Part shown: positions 24,961-34,265 of the stretch, piece after piece
Layout: each line of letters opens with the position of its first letter
Numbering within the stretch: the stretch's first letter is position 1
DNA from: Lactiplantibacillus xiangfangensis
GTDB taxonomy: Bacteria > Bacillota > Bacilli > Lactobacillales > Lactobacillaceae
Reading direction: 5' to 3'
Assembly (NCBI RefSeq): GCF_001438845.1
Contig: NZ_JQCL01000051.1
Location: forward strand, 1 to 43,960
Length of the DNA: 43,960 nucleotides
Position numbers and translations under genes: made by a program
The notes under the pieces: model-generated
The model's input: the letters and a program-made list of their open reading frames with translations, nothing else
The model's database searches: none
Told to the model about the DNA's origin: nothing

Positions 24961-25564
24961 CTGGTTTATTAATCATGAGCTTAACGCAATCAAACCAAAC
25001 ACGATGTCGCCTTTGGTTGGTATTTAAATATTAATCGATCGTCTGAAATTAAGTTTCGGGTGATCTTTTTATTTGCCCTAAAAGTTAGTCAAGAATTGAC
25101 ACTTCAAATTAGTAGCTGTGGGACCAATTTAAATGAAAAATTGTCTGGTTTAAGAAGAGGCAGCGCCAATATAGCAGTATTGACAACGGTTTCATTAATT
25201 CCAACCTTGGCCATGAGATTGAAATCCAATTAGTTAGTTAACCATTAAAACACAAATTGTTAGTAAAAATTCATTTAACGGTTGATAAACTAACCTTTGT
25301 TGAAATTAATAGTGTCAGTTTTAATTGTACACGTCCTACATAAATGAGTCGCGTGACAATTTAACTTGTTGGCAGCCGGGTTGTTAGTTCACTTTTGTGA
25401 GTGAACGTCCAATATTTAACCACAGATTTAATTTGCCAACAAAATTATCAGCGAGTTCTCATTAATTATTTTTCAACCCCGTTAAGGGACGGTAAGTGGC
25501 TAGCTTTTAGTTGCATCACCGGGTATGCTGTGGGTAATTCAAAAAGAAATTTGGGGTAATTAAT
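24961..25564. other. 604-base stretch without a gene
   Basis: No convincing coding frame. It holds an AACCAAA/TTTGGTT repeat at about 24995-25020, the EAL-gene terminator at 25037-25071, and a palindrome GTTCACT..AGTGAAC at 25387-25406. A short open run at about 25129-25236 has no start codon. The rest is AT-rich and unremarkable; decayed genes are possible but not shown. Confidence 0.5.
25037..25071 (+). terminator. Rho-independent terminator after the EAL gene
   Basis: GATC.TC.GAAA / TTTC.GG.GATC with a 5-base loop and a T5 tail. Confidence 0.65.
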
Positions 25565-26224
25565 TTGAGAAAAGAACCGCGTACACTGCTCATTGGTGGT
25601 ACGCAAACGGCGAGTGGTAAGAGTTTATTAACACTCGCACTGGCAAACGTTCTGTGTGATCAGGGCAGATCTGTCACCATCGTTCATTGTGACTACGACG
25701 TCGCAACGTGGACTCAGGTGATACCAGCCAAGCGACAACATCAATGGCAATCAGAATTAAAATCGACTGACCAATTAGAAAACTTTTGGATGGACTTACA
25801 ATTTGTTAAAACTGACGATTTATTAATTGATTTGAAATCATCTGGACCGACATATACGAACTATACTTGGCTCTTAAACCATTGTTGGCTACCACTAGCA
25901 GATGAAATTATTTTAACCTACTCGGAAAATATTGACTTGAATCAGCAACTATTTGAAGATCTAGGAACGTTGCAATTTAGCATGGAGTACACTGCAACCA
26001 ACCCAGCAATTTATACCGTCATGAACACTTACCCGTCTCCAGCGGCAGTTTGTCAGGCGATTCCCGCCAAAGAACTGGTGCCTTTTCACCGTGATTTTCA
26101 GTCCCGGCACGTTGAGTTTGCCGCAATGAAACTCCAGCCACTGGGCACTTTAAGGGACGCGCGTGAGGACCCGAAACAGGTGCTCGTTGATGCGGAACAA
26201 TTGTTGGCTAAAATCACAGCGTAG
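25565..26224 (+). CDS. P-loop NTPase resembling the ParA/MinD or BioD/CobQ class
   Basis: A 219-residue soluble protein with a Walker A loop GGTQTASGKS at residues 11-20, followed by LLTLALANVL and SVTIVHCDYD, the strand-D pattern of SIMIBI-class ATPases (ParA, MinD, BioD, CobQ). The leading lysine of the true ParA deviant Walker A is absent, so it sits closer to BioD/CobQ-type loops, but the rest does not look like a biosynthetic enzyme. DDLLIDLKSSG could be the Walker B strand. It starts with TTG at 25565 after TTTGGGGTAA. Between the EAL gene and a secreted hydrolase, it has no operon partner. Function unknown. Confidence 0.7.
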   Translation: MRKEPRTLLIGGTQTASGKSLLTLALANVLCDQGRSVTIVHCDYDVATWTQVIPAKRQHQWQSELKSTDQLENFWMDLQFVKTDDLLIDLKSSGPTYTNYTWLLNHCWLPLADEIILTYSENIDLNQQLFEDLGTLQFSMEYTATNPAIYTVMNTYPSPAAVCQAIPAKELVPFHRDFQSRHVEFAAMKLQPLGTLRDAREDPKQVLVDAEQLLAKITA

Positions 26225-26252
26225 TGACGCATTTGATTATCAGGCATAACAG

Positions 26253-26286
26253 AGCGGTTGCGGCTATCGGTCGCAGCCGTTTTTTG
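26253..26286 (+). terminator. Rho-independent terminator
   Basis: CGGTTGCG (26254-26261) and CGCAGCCG (26272-26279) form a stem with one G-T pair, followed by T6. Confidence 0.8.
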
Positions 26287-26346
26287 TGCGCCAATATAGA
26301 CGGTAGAAAAGCAGTTGTTATTCGAATATAAAATAAAAAATATCCG

Positions 26347-26375
26347 TTTCATTTATTAATTAATTAACCTATAAT
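26347..26375 (+). promoter_or_regulatory. Promoter of the secreted serine hydrolase
   Basis: TTTCAT (26347-26352), a 17-base AT-rich spacer, and a perfect TATAAT (26370-26375), 50 bases ahead of the start codon. Confidence 0.65.
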
Positions 26376-26425
26376 TATAGTCAGTCAAACAGGTTTTAGA
26401 TTGATAAATGAAAAGGGGAATCATC

Positions 26426-27895
26426 ATGAGTTTTGCTCAGGGAGATCGGGGATTGACGCTCGGTCTTGCAACCGTTATTGGTGGCTTGACCTTGTTAGCA
26501 CCTACGTTAGCAAGCGCTGCGACGACACCGAATACGGACAGTCAGAGTAGTAGTCAAGCATCAACACCAACTGAAGTCACAACAAGAACGGCAACGGTCT
26601 CAATGCCAGCGACAGCCTATTACGGGACTAAGGGTGAGACCTACGTCTTGTCAGGTAGCAACGACCAAGTCAAGATGCGGTCAAATCACAATTTAAAGAA
26701 CTACACGAAAACGACTTGGACGGCTACTGCTCAAACGGATATTACGACGCCAGACGGTCAAACGGCTCGTTACTTATACGTTAAAAACGCTAAGAACGGT
26801 GCAAATGGCTGGGTATTACAAAGTAGTTTAAAGGCGGGTCGTAATTATCAAGTTACGGCGACTAAGAAGATCAAAGCTAAAAATTACATTAAAGCTAAGC
26901 AATTCAAGAAGGCCAAAGCACCAACCCAAAAGATTTACCAATTATCCGGTAAGAAATCGGCGATGACTTGGACTAAGGGCAAGTCTCTTAGCAAGACTAA
27001 GACTTATAAAGCCACTAAAAAACGGATGTATTACCAAAAGGGTAAAGCCTACTCGTACTACTACGTCACTAGTGGCAAGACTAAGGGCTGGGTCTGGCAT
27101 AAGGATCTAAAGAAGGGTACTTACTACGACGTTGCTAAGCACCGAACAGCTTTGAAGAAGAAGATCAAGAAGTACTTAACCTCTGTCACTAAGGATAAGA
27201 CAGCTGAAGTTGCTTATTATAACTTAACTCCAGTAAAGGGGAGTAAAGCGGCTAAAGCGAAACACGCCTCACTTTATAAGAGTGGTAAGCTAGCGGTTAA
27301 TTCCCGTGGCAACCACGTCACCACTTCTGCTAGCACTTATAAGCTCTACATTGCAGCGTACTTGATGAACTTAAAGAAACAACATCAGTTCTCATGGACT
27401 AAGGCTAACCGGGCTGGGATGACACGGATGATCGTGGACTCAGCCAATGATTACCCGGTCAGCATCTTGAACAAGTATGGTCGGACTAACGTTAACCGCT
27501 GGTTGGCTTCACAAGGGTATTACGGCACACCATTTAGTTCAAATCGTAATACTGTGACGACGGCTAACAGTTTGGTCAAAGTCTTAAAAGACCTACAATA
27601 CGGGAAAAAGGCCTTCACGAATAAGAAGGACCGGGCCTTTATCTTGAGCCTGATGAAGCGCCAAGTTTACCGTCGCGGGATTCCAACCGGTGTGACGCGG
27701 GCTAACAAGGGCACGGTTGTCAGAGATAAAGTTGGCTTCTTGGATGATAACAACGGCGACGCCGGAATTGTCACCATGCCAAATGGGCAACGGTACATCC
27801 TCGTCGTTCTTACTTGGGGACACGGGCAACACGGCTTTACTGGCTTCCCACGGATTGCCAATATTGCTGAACACGTCCAAAAGATCGCTTACTAG
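26426..27895 (+). CDS. Secreted class-A beta-lactamase-fold serine hydrolase with cell-wall-binding repeats
   Basis: A 489-residue exported protein. A signal peptide occupies about 1-31 (LLAPTLASA-A cleavage). A Ser/Thr linker is at 32-60, and two GW/SH3-like repeats are near 62-140 (ending GANGWVLQSSLKAG) and 165-232 (ending KGWVWHKDLKKG), both very lysine-rich, suited to wall polymers. The C-terminal half is a beta-lactamase-type transpeptidase fold with S303-T-Y-K306 (SxxK), S339-A-N341 (SxN) and K435-V-G437 in place of KTG. The family acts on D-Ala-D-Ala peptides or beta-lactams. The ATG at 26426 follows AAAGGGG and gives the best signal peptide; an ATG at 26408 precedes that site. Confidence 0.88.
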   Translation: MSFAQGDRGLTLGLATVIGGLTLLAPTLASAATTPNTDSQSSSQASTPTEVTTRTATVSMPATAYYGTKGETYVLSGSNDQVKMRSNHNLKNYTKTTWTATAQTDITTPDGQTARYLYVKNAKNGANGWVLQSSLKAGRNYQVTATKKIKAKNYIKAKQFKKAKAPTQKIYQLSGKKSAMTWTKGKSLSKTKTYKATKKRMYYQKGKAYSYYYVTSGKTKGWVWHKDLKKGTYYDVAKHRTALKKKIKKYLTSVTKDKTAEVAYYNLTPVKGSKAAKAKHASLYKSGKLAVNSRGNHVTTSASTYKLYIAAYLMNLKKQHQFSWTKANRAGMTRMIVDSANDYPVSILNKYGRTNVNRWLASQGYYGTPFSSNRNTVTTANSLVKVLKDLQYGKKAFTNKKDRAFILSLMKRQVYRRGIPTGVTRANKGTVVRDKVGFLDDNNGDAGIVTMPNGQRYILVVLTWGHGQHGFTGFPRIANIAEHVQKIAY

Positions 27896-27913
27896 TTAAA
27901 GATTAGACTAAAC

Positions 27914-27955
27914 AAAGCACCGCAAAATCATGTCGATTTTGCGGTGCTTTTTGCG
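27914..27955. terminator. Strong terminator
   Basis: AAAGCACCGCAAAATC (27914-27929) and GATTTTGCGGTGCTTT (27935-27950) form a 16-bp perfect stem with a 5-base loop and a T5 tail on the + strand. Confidence 0.9.
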
Positions 27956-27977
27956 TGGGTACTGAAGTTTGAAACAT

Positions 27978-28187
27978 AAATTTAAGGATTAGTTATTCCG
28001 GTTGCCACTGATGACATGCGGTCGTGGGACCGGGTTAAGCCTGAGGAGCGGTCTTAATCCTCGCCCGAAACACTTGCAAAAAACGCAATTGTCCCGGACT
28101 GTCCGTGGTGTAGATGTGGAAAATCACCACCTCAACGCCACCTTCACGACCGATAGCACGCAAGGCTACCCGACGGAGCGGCTAATT
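27978..28187. repeat. Structured intergenic repeat element, copy B
   Basis: It starts with the same AAATTTAAGGATTA box (27978-27991) and ATTCCGGTTGCCACTGATGA-type arm as copy A. It has GCAAAAAACGCAATTGTCCC and CGGACTGTCCGTGGTGTAGA (28095-28114), then CACCTTCACGACCGAT. The 3' arm of the long stem has diverged, while a GTGGTG/CACCAC pair replaces one of copy A's inner stems. It ends 16 bases before the stop codon of the minus-strand yfhO gene. Confidence 0.7.
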
Positions 28188-28202
28188 TTTAGTTGGTTAT
28201 CG

Positions 28203-30770
28203 TTAAGCTTGCCGGTCTCGTCGCCACCACCAAGTGATGCCACTAAAGCTCGCTAAACTGAATAGTGAGATTAGTGCGCCGAGGTGACCACCGGGGACGT
28301 GATAGACCATTTTGACTTGATTTTTTCCAGGCTGAATTGGAATGGCCTGCATGCCACCAAGGACCGTCTTCTCTTTGCGAGTCACGTCGTGCCCGTTAAC
28401 CGTCACGTGCCAGCCGGTGTCAGCGGGGATGGCCACGTACAGCCATTGTCGGTGGTTATCGTTAGTCATGTGACCCGAAACGACGGTGTTTAGGCCGGAC
28501 GCGTGGTATTCAGGAATAAAGGCACTTCCTTGTAAACCATGATAAATTGTTCTGAAGGCAGCCTGATCCAAACTAGCCAGATGAAGTCGGTTAGTGAGCT
28601 TAGCGTGGGTCGTTTTGACGGTTAATTTAACGAGGCTGCCCTTGTTAAAGAAGCCTAGGTTACGTAGAACCACGCCGCCATTAGCATTGAATTTAGTTTT
28701 GACCAGTTGCCCATTCACGCGCATCGTCGTGTACTTGCTGGATGCTGAAGGATCATCATAATATAAGTTACCGGTATGGTTGGCCTTGAGCCACAGGGTA
28801 TGGCTATAAGGATATTCTTTAGCCGTTTTGTTGTGTTTAACCAGCTGCTTCACGATTGTAGCGTTGGCAAAGTACGGTGTGGCACTCGGACGTAAGCGTT
28901 GCAAGATTGCCTCTTGATTGACGATTGCACTATCGGCATGCAGCGATAAGGTCGTCAGATCAGTCGGAACGGCGAAGCCCATGCCAGCGTGACTGGCCAA
29001 CGTCTTGGTTGAGGCCTCACCGGTCGTATTGAGCATCACGCTGTACTTGACGCCTAGCAGCATGGCGCTGACCCGGTTGAGACCTTCCGAGCTGACTCGG
29101 CGGGCGTTTTTGCTGAAAAAGCCAAGTGATTTAAGCATCAACCTAGTCTGGTTGTTGAAGGTGGAACTGTAGTAGGTAATATCATGAAAGTTAAATAACA
29201 TGGGGTCGTTATAGTTACGGTACTGACTATTGTAATTATAGGCTTTGTTAATAAGCGTATTGCGATTTTCAACCCGGTAAAGTTGACCGTCGGGATCGTT
29301 GACTGCCTGCATTTGTCGGTATTCTGATTGGTAAGCCCGTTGAAAGACGGCTTGGTTACCGAACGGTGATTTTTGCATGGTTAAAATGCCGTTACCGACT
29401 AGTTCTGCGGTGACAACACCGGTCAGTAAGCCGGCTCGGACGAGGTGCCGAGTGGTAAATAAAATTAGAGCGGTCACGATGACAAAGCACAGGCTAATCA
29501 TCAGGGTCTGCTTAGACACTGATGACGTTGAAGGCAGCTGATGTCGCCACCCGATGACTAACGCCCCCATCAGGATTAGTGGGAGGCCCCATTGCCATTT
29601 GCGTTCAATCTTTTTAGCGCCGGCTTGCCAGGCTTCAAACGCGACCATTACCATGACAAAACTAAAGAAGAAGGCTTCGCGGTATGGAAATCCCGCTGGC
29701 CGTTGGAACATGTGCCAGGCGGTGTCAAGGGTACGAATGGCCATGCTTAGAAATAAGATCAGTAGTAGCGCAAGCACGTGGGCTTTATGGGCCCGCTTAA
29801 CTTGGGGATGTACAAAGAAGACTAGGACTAGTAAGACCACGAACGTTGTACTGAATAAGGTCGGGTCGTGTTCAAGCCGAGTTGCGTAGTTATTCGCGCC
29901 CAGACCAAACTGACTCAGGACACTCAATCCGAATTGTGGCGTGGGGTAGTAGCTTGATTTTTCAACCGTGGACTTAGCGGTCTGTAGCATGCCTAGCAGT
30001 GTCGGAATCAGTAAGAAGAGGGTGCTGATTCCGCTCAAAAGCGCGGTCACAACGACTCGTCGAATCAAGTGGGCACGTTGTTTCAGGACTTGCCACAGTG
30101 AAGTGCCAGGGGCCTTCATTTCAAATAGTAAGTATGCGAAGTAGCAGATAACAAATAGGCACGTCATGTAGCCGAGGTAATAGTTCGTGATGATGCTGAT
30201 CCACAACCACCAGAAAAACATGGCGGCGTGACCAGTCATGATCAAGTGCTCTAAGCCAATCAAAATTAATGGCAGCCAGATTAGTGCGTCTAACCACATA
30301 ATCGTGAAGTAGTTCAGGGCAACAAAGCCGGACAGACTGAATGCGAGGCCAAAGAGGCACGCGGCCCAGCTCGTTGTTCGGTAGTGCCGCTGTAAGAAGA
30401 GGGTAGTCGTTCCCGCAATGGCCGCAATCTTAATTATGATAAGTATGCTGAGTCCGGTTGGTAGCGCCGTGGCGGGAAATAGCAAAATAATCAGGTTGAA
30501 CGGACTCATCAGGTAGTAAGCGATGGTGGGAACGGCACTACCGCCTAGTGACTGTGAAAATGAATATAATTGGAAATTGTGCTCTAGCAGAGCGTGACGG
30601 TAGGCGGTGAAGAAGGACAGGTATTGGCCCCCCATATCGCTGATTAATAAATTATGATTACCAAACGGCGTAATGCCTTCAGCAGTAAAAATAATGGTCA
30701 CGGTCATTATGGCAAGTAGCGCAGCACAGAGTGGTCGTAGCCAGTCGCGTTGTTGTAATGATTTCAACAT
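28203..30770 (-). CDS. YfhO family GT-C-type membrane protein
   Basis: An 855-residue membrane protein with about 13 hydrophobic helices in its first 470 residues and a large extracellular domain, then a final helix near the C-terminus (LGALISLFSLASFSGITWWW) and a basic tail. The early loop LISDMGGQYLSFFTAYRHALL, with its acidic residue, and LGGSAVPTIAYYLMSPFNLI are typical of YfhO proteins. B. subtilis YfhO works with the GT2 enzyme CsbB to glycosylate lipoteichoic acid. GT2 and GtrA-type partners lie at 33.3 and 39.4-40.8 kb. The ATG at 30770 follows GGAG at 10 bases. Single gene, with structured element copy B just past its stop. Confidence 0.9.
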   Translation of the reverse strand: MLKSLQQRDWLRPLCAALLAIMTVTIIFTAEGITPFGNHNLLISDMGGQYLSFFTAYRHALLEHNFQLYSFSQSLGGSAVPTIAYYLMSPFNLIILLFPATALPTGLSILIIIKIAAIAGTTTLFLQRHYRTTSWAACLFGLAFSLSGFVALNYFTIMWLDALIWLPLILIGLEHLIMTGHAAMFFWWLWISIITNYYLGYMTCLFVICYFAYLLFEMKAPGTSLWQVLKQRAHLIRRVVVTALLSGISTLFLLIPTLLGMLQTAKSTVEKSSYYPTPQFGLSVLSQFGLGANNYATRLEHDPTLFSTTFVVLLVLVFFVHPQVKRAHKAHVLALLLILFLSMAIRTLDTAWHMFQRPAGFPYREAFFFSFVMVMVAFEAWQAGAKKIERKWQWGLPLILMGALVIGWRHQLPSTSSVSKQTLMISLCFVIVTALILFTTRHLVRAGLLTGVVTAELVGNGILTMQKSPFGNQAVFQRAYQSEYRQMQAVNDPDGQLYRVENRNTLINKAYNYNSQYRNYNDPMLFNFHDITYYSSTFNNQTRLMLKSLGFFSKNARRVSSEGLNRVSAMLLGVKYSVMLNTTGEASTKTLASHAGMGFAVPTDLTTLSLHADSAIVNQEAILQRLRPSATPYFANATIVKQLVKHNKTAKEYPYSHTLWLKANHTGNLYYDDPSASSKYTTMRVNGQLVKTKFNANGGVVLRNLGFFNKGSLVKLTVKTTHAKLTNRLHLASLDQAAFRTIYHGLQGSAFIPEYHASGLNTVVSGHMTNDNHRQWLYVAIPADTGWHVTVNGHDVTRKEKTVLGGMQAIPIQPGKNQVKMVYHVPGGHLGALISLFSLASFSGITWWWRRDRQA

Positions 30771-30893
30771 CAATTCTCAACTCCGATACCTTGTTGATGA
30801 GGGTTAATTTGATATAAAAATAATAATTATCATGGCTTTTGGGTAGCTAAGAAAGCTAACTGAAAGAACCGCCATGAAATAAGGGAAAATTAA

Positions 30894-30921
30894 AGACACC
30901 TGGAAATAATCACAAGTGTCT
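30894..30921 (-). terminator. Possible terminator of the two-component operon
   Basis: AGACAC (30894-30899) and GTGTCT (30916-30921) flank a 16-base loop just past the histidine kinase stop codon, with TTTAATTTT following on the minus strand. Short stem, so weak. Confidence 0.4.
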
Positions 30922-30927
30922 AAAATG

Positions 30928-32322
30928 TTAAGCGTCAGCTGGCGGTGTCGTGGCGAGTTGAATGGTAAAGACGGTGCCACGGGGATAATTGTCACTTACC
31001 GCGATGGTGGCGTGGTTCAAATCAACTAAACGGCTGACAATGGATAGTCCTAGTCCGTTTCCGGGAATCTTTTGGGAGCGGGCTTGATCGACGCGATAGA
31101 AGCGTTCAAAAATGTGAGACTTATTCTCATTTGGAATGCCAAGACCACCATCAGCTACTTTAATGGTTGGATGACTGTCAACCACGGTCAGGGAGACCGT
31201 TATGGGAGCGTCGGTGGGCGAATATTTGCTAGCATTGCTCAGTAACGCAATGAGAATCTGTTGCAGACTATCCGCATTGACATAAACTGAAACGGGCTGC
31301 TTCGGTAAGTTCAACGTGATGGGCTGTGGTAGCTCATCTTGGTAATTAGTAATCGTTGATTGAATTAATTGGGTTGCGTCGTAAAAGTCACCAGTGAGGT
31401 CGACGTGGTCCATTCTGGATAAACGTAACAGGCTTTCCACAAGGGTTTGCATGCGCGCCGACTCGTGATCAATAAAGCTTAATGAGCGGGGAACGACTTC
31501 AGGATGTTGCTGTCCCCGGCGCTTGATAAGACTCACGTGCCCCCGGATAGCCGTTAACGGGGTACGGAGCTCGTGGGACGCGTCGGAAACGAACTGGTGG
31601 TCACGGAGAACCTGCTCATTCAGAGACCGTAGTAAGTCGTTGATTTCTAGTCCTAATTCGTGAACTTCATCAGGATGTAGTGGTACCGGCAAGGCTTCGT
31701 GGTAAGAAATGTTGTCGGCGTGGTTGATTTGTTGGGCGGCTTGAGTCAAGTTTGCAAGTGGCCGGTTAAGGTGTTTAGCCAACCATCCCATCACAAAGTA
31801 GCCTAACACGCTACAAATAAGTAGCACCAGTAACATGTCTTCCAAAATTAGGCGGAAAATGTGAAGCACCGAATTTAAACTCGTCCAAGTCTCGTAATTG
31901 ATTGTGTGTTTATCGGAAACTAGATGGTAAAACAGACCATATCCGTGGCGGTAGCGAACGGATGGAAAGCCTGGTACCGCGGTTTCACTAGCTTTTAAAA
32001 AAGATTTGGTTTTTGGCGAGTAGTAAATGTGGGCGGCGCGTTTTGGTGCGGCCGTTTCTACCTGGACGTACGTATCCTTTGTGTTAATTGGACTTCTTAA
32101 GCTCCACTGATTCCAATCAGGGTCGTCATCCGTGACTGAACGTTTTAAGCTTTTCATGAGTGTGTGCGCGTCCTCAACACGGTTACGGGTTAGACGCAGG
32201 CCAATGACGGTAGAAACCGACAAGCCGGTAATAAAAATAATAATTAGCATCATTATCGTGAAAGTTCGCGTGATTTCAGCGGTGTTGGAATGTCCCCGGA
32301 TGAGTTTAAGCATTGGCGTCAT
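30928..32322 (-). CDS. Sensor histidine kinase
   Basis: A 464-residue membrane kinase. Two transmembrane helices at about 20-42 and 157-180 bracket an extracellular sensor domain of about 115 residues. Then come a HAMP linker (about 180-235), the phosphoacceptor FVSDASHELRTPLTAIRGH with His250, the N box LLSNASKYSP (Asn363) and GLGIPNENKSHIFERFYRVD, and the G box GNGLGLSIV. It phosphorylates the regulator whose gene it overlaps by 17 bases. Of two close ATGs (32322 and 32313) neither has a strong ribosome site, which suggests translation coupled to the regulator. The layout resembles ArlS/CiaH-type kinases. The signal sensed is unknown; the location beside yfhO and glycosyltransferases suggests envelope stress. 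Confidence 0.93.
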   Translation of the reverse strand: MTPMLKLIRGHSNTAEITRTFTIMMLIIIFITGLSVSTVIGLRLTRNRVEDAHTLMKSLKRSVTDDDPDWNQWSLRSPINTKDTYVQVETAAPKRAAHIYYSPKTKSFLKASETAVPGFPSVRYRHGYGLFYHLVSDKHTINYETWTSLNSVLHIFRLILEDMLLVLLICSVLGYFVMGWLAKHLNRPLANLTQAAQQINHADNISYHEALPVPLHPDEVHELGLEINDLLRSLNEQVLRDHQFVSDASHELRTPLTAIRGHVSLIKRRGQQHPEVVPRSLSFIDHESARMQTLVESLLRLSRMDHVDLTGDFYDATQLIQSTITNYQDELPQPITLNLPKQPVSVYVNADSLQQILIALLSNASKYSPTDAPITVSLTVVDSHPTIKVADGGLGIPNENKSHIFERFYRVDQARSQKIPGNGLGLSIVSRLVDLNHATIAVSDNYPRGTVFTIQLATTPPADA

Positions 32323-32998
32323 CTCGCAAACAATAGCCAATCCCACGAACGGTATGGATTAATTTGCGTTCCTGTTCCGTATCTACCTTTTGACGTAAAT
32401 AGCGCACGTAAACGTCAACGATGTTGGGTTGGCCTTCAAAGTCAACGCCCCAGACTTGGTCCAATAACTCGTCACGGGTTAAGGTAGTGGGTGCATTTTT
32501 GAGTAAGACTAATAATAAATCGTATTCTCGCTGGGTCAGTTGAATTGAGCGGTGGTTACGTTGAACTTGCCGGGACTTAGTATCAAGTGCCAAATCGGCA
32601 AATTGGTAGACCTTTTGCGGGGTCTTCGCACGTTGCTCGTGACGAAGAATCACACGGATACGGGCTAATAGTTCTTCGGTGTCAAACGGCTTGGTGATGT
32701 AATCGTCAGCGCCACCATCTAGGCCTGCCACCTTGTCGCCCACGTAATCACGGGCAGTCATCATAATGACGGGGATGTCATCGTGTTTACGAATTCGCCG
32801 CAGAACTTCCAAGCCGTCCATTTTAGGAAGCATCCAGTCCAAAATAATGAGGTCTAAATCGGATTTTTGATCTTGGTACGTCTGTAAAGCTTCGTGACCA
32901 TCCATTGCCGTAACAACGTGATAATCTTCAAAGGTTAGTTCTTGTTCCAAAAAGTCGATGACACTAGCTTCGTCGTCGACAAGCAGTATTTTTGCCAT
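32306..32998 (-). CDS. OmpR/PhoB-family response regulator
   Basis: A 230-residue regulator. The receiver domain has acidic Asp8-Asp9 (LLVDDE), phosphoacceptor Asp54 (IILDWMLPKMDG) and Lys103 (ITKPFD). The C-terminal winged helix (about 130-228) ends with VDVYVRYLRQKVD and TVRGIGYCLR. It is paired with the overlapping histidine kinase downstream. The start codon at 32998 lacks a clear ribosome site. The 274-base gap to the divergent glycosyltransferase operon may hold its binding sites, so it could control those genes, but no direct-repeat site is obvious. Confidence 0.95.
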   Translation of the reverse strand: MAKILLVDDEASVIDFLEQELTFEDYHVVTAMDGHEALQTYQDQKSDLDLIILDWMLPKMDGLEVLRRIRKHDDIPVIMMTARDYVGDKVAGLDGGADDYITKPFDTEELLARIRVILRHEQRAKTPQKVYQFADLALDTKSRQVQRNHRSIQLTQREYDLLLVLLKNAPTTLTRDELLDQVWGVDFEGQPNIVDVYVRYLRQKVDTEQERKLIHTVRGIGYCLRDDANA

Positions 32999-33146
32999 GG
33001 GTTAAATGTCACTTTCATGTCTTTTTATTTTCAGTATAGCGGTTTTTATCGTTGCTTGAAGTAGGAATCCGTTTGATATTTCAACTATCATAATAGTTCC
33101 ATTTTAGCGAACCCGCGTTAAATCAGCCATTATGATTAACTAAACG

Positions 33147-33169
33147 TTTTCTGAGATTTTTTCAGAAAA
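33147..33169. repeat. Inverted repeat in the divergent regulator/glycosyltransferase gap
   Basis: TTTTCTGA (33147-33154) and TCAGAAAA (33162-33169) form an 8-bp perfect repeat with a T-rich 7-base loop. It lies between the response-regulator gene and the GT2 gene; operator or small terminator. Confidence 0.45.
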
Positions 33170-33272
33170 TATGTAGGCGCAATGACTAGTTTTTCAATTT
33201 GTGGTTTTCTATACTAATCTTGAGTTAGTCTAAAGTGAGTTAGGTTTATGGGACAAGAAAGGGGTCGTTACG

Positions 33273-34265
33273 ATGCAACAGCCACGTTTAACGATTATTG
33301 TACCCTGCTACAACGAAGAAGAAATGTTGCCGACCTCCGCTAAAGTATTAGGGGAGATCTTACAGAAAATGATTCAAAGTAACCAACTTAATCGGGACAG
33401 TTGCGTGTTATTTGTGGATGATGGCAGCGCCGATCAAACCTGGGCACTTATTAAAGGCCTAGAACAGCAATCGGCACTTTATTGCGGTCTGAAATTTAGT
33501 CGAAATTTTGGGCATCAAAATGCGTTAATGGCGGGGATGAAAGTTGCGGGGGAGACTTCAGACGCCGTGATTACCATTGATGCCGATTTACAAGATGATC
33601 CAACGGTGATTCCGGAGATGGTGGCCCGCTTCAAGGCTGGGAGTGACGTTGTTTTAGGGGTCCGCAATGACCGGTCTAGTGATTCGCGGTTCAAACGGTG
33701 GACGGCGGAGACTTTTTATACCGTCATGCGTAAAATTGGCGTCCAGCTGGTGCCCGACCACGCTGATTTTCGGTTGTTAAGCCAACGGGCGGTCACGGCC
33801 TTGATGACTTATTCCGAAACCAACTTATTTCTGCGGGGAATCGTCCCACAATTGGGTTTTCCAACGACTAAGCTGTATTACCAACGCAAACCGCGGCTGG
33901 CGGGTGAGTCCAAGTACCCGTTAAAGAAAATGATTAGTTTTGCGATGAATGGCATCACGTCGTTTTCAATCGCCCCAATCAAAGCGATTCTTTCAATTGG
34001 CGTGGTCATTAGCGGCGTGAGTCTGCTAATGATGATTTTTGCGTTGGTTCAACATCTACTTGGAAACACGGTCGATGGTTGGGCGTCCTTGATGACTAGT
34101 TTATGGTTCCTAGGGGGCGTGCAACTGATTGGCATTAGCATTGTCGGGGAATACGTCGGCAAAATTTTTGCTGAAGTGAAGCACCGGCCACGCTATATTA
34201 TCGAAACGGATGATTATACTGCGACGCAGCAACCCGCGGTATTAACTAAGAAAATTCAGCCATGA
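33273..34265 (+). CDS. GT2 polyprenyl-phosphate glycosyltransferase (GtrB/DPM1 type)
   Basis: A 330-residue enzyme with the GT2 start LTIIVPCYNEEEMLP, the nucleotide-sugar motifs FVDDGSADQTW and DADLQDD (DxD), and RNFGHQNALMAGM. Two C-terminal membrane helices lie near 235-258 and 270-295. Such proteins load a sugar onto undecaprenyl phosphate on the inside of the membrane. AAAGGGG precedes the ATG. The stop codon overlaps the start of the next gene (ATGA), so the two are translationally coupled: this enzyme makes the lipid-linked donor and the GT-C protein next to it probably uses it outside. Confidence 0.92.
   Translation: MQQPRLTIIVPCYNEEEMLPTSAKVLGEILQKMIQSNQLNRDSCVLFVDDGSADQTWALIKGLEQQSALYCGLKFSRNFGHQNALMAGMKVAGETSDAVITIDADLQDDPTVIPEMVARFKAGSDVVLGVRNDRSSDSRFKRWTAETFYTVMRKIGVQLVPDHADFRLLSQRAVTALMTYSETNLFLRGIVPQLGFPTTKLYYQRKPRLAGESKYPLKKMISFAMNGITSFSIAPIKAILSIGVVISGVSLLMMIFALVQHLLGNTVDGWASLMTSLWFLGGVQLIGISIVGEYVGKIFAEVKHRPRYIIETDDYTATQQPAVLTKKIQP

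Noticed and set aside
25129-25236. Short open run ending near NLGHEIEIQLVS
   Set aside because: Some protein-like character but only about 35 codons, no start codon and no ribosome site; too weak to call a gene remnant.
28002-28256. 84-residue plus-strand frame
   Set aside because: It lies in repeat copy B and runs into the yfhO gene on the other strand.
30804-30995. 63-residue minus-strand frame after the histidine kinase
   Set aside because: It starts inside the kinase gene in another frame and shows no ribosome site or family pattern.
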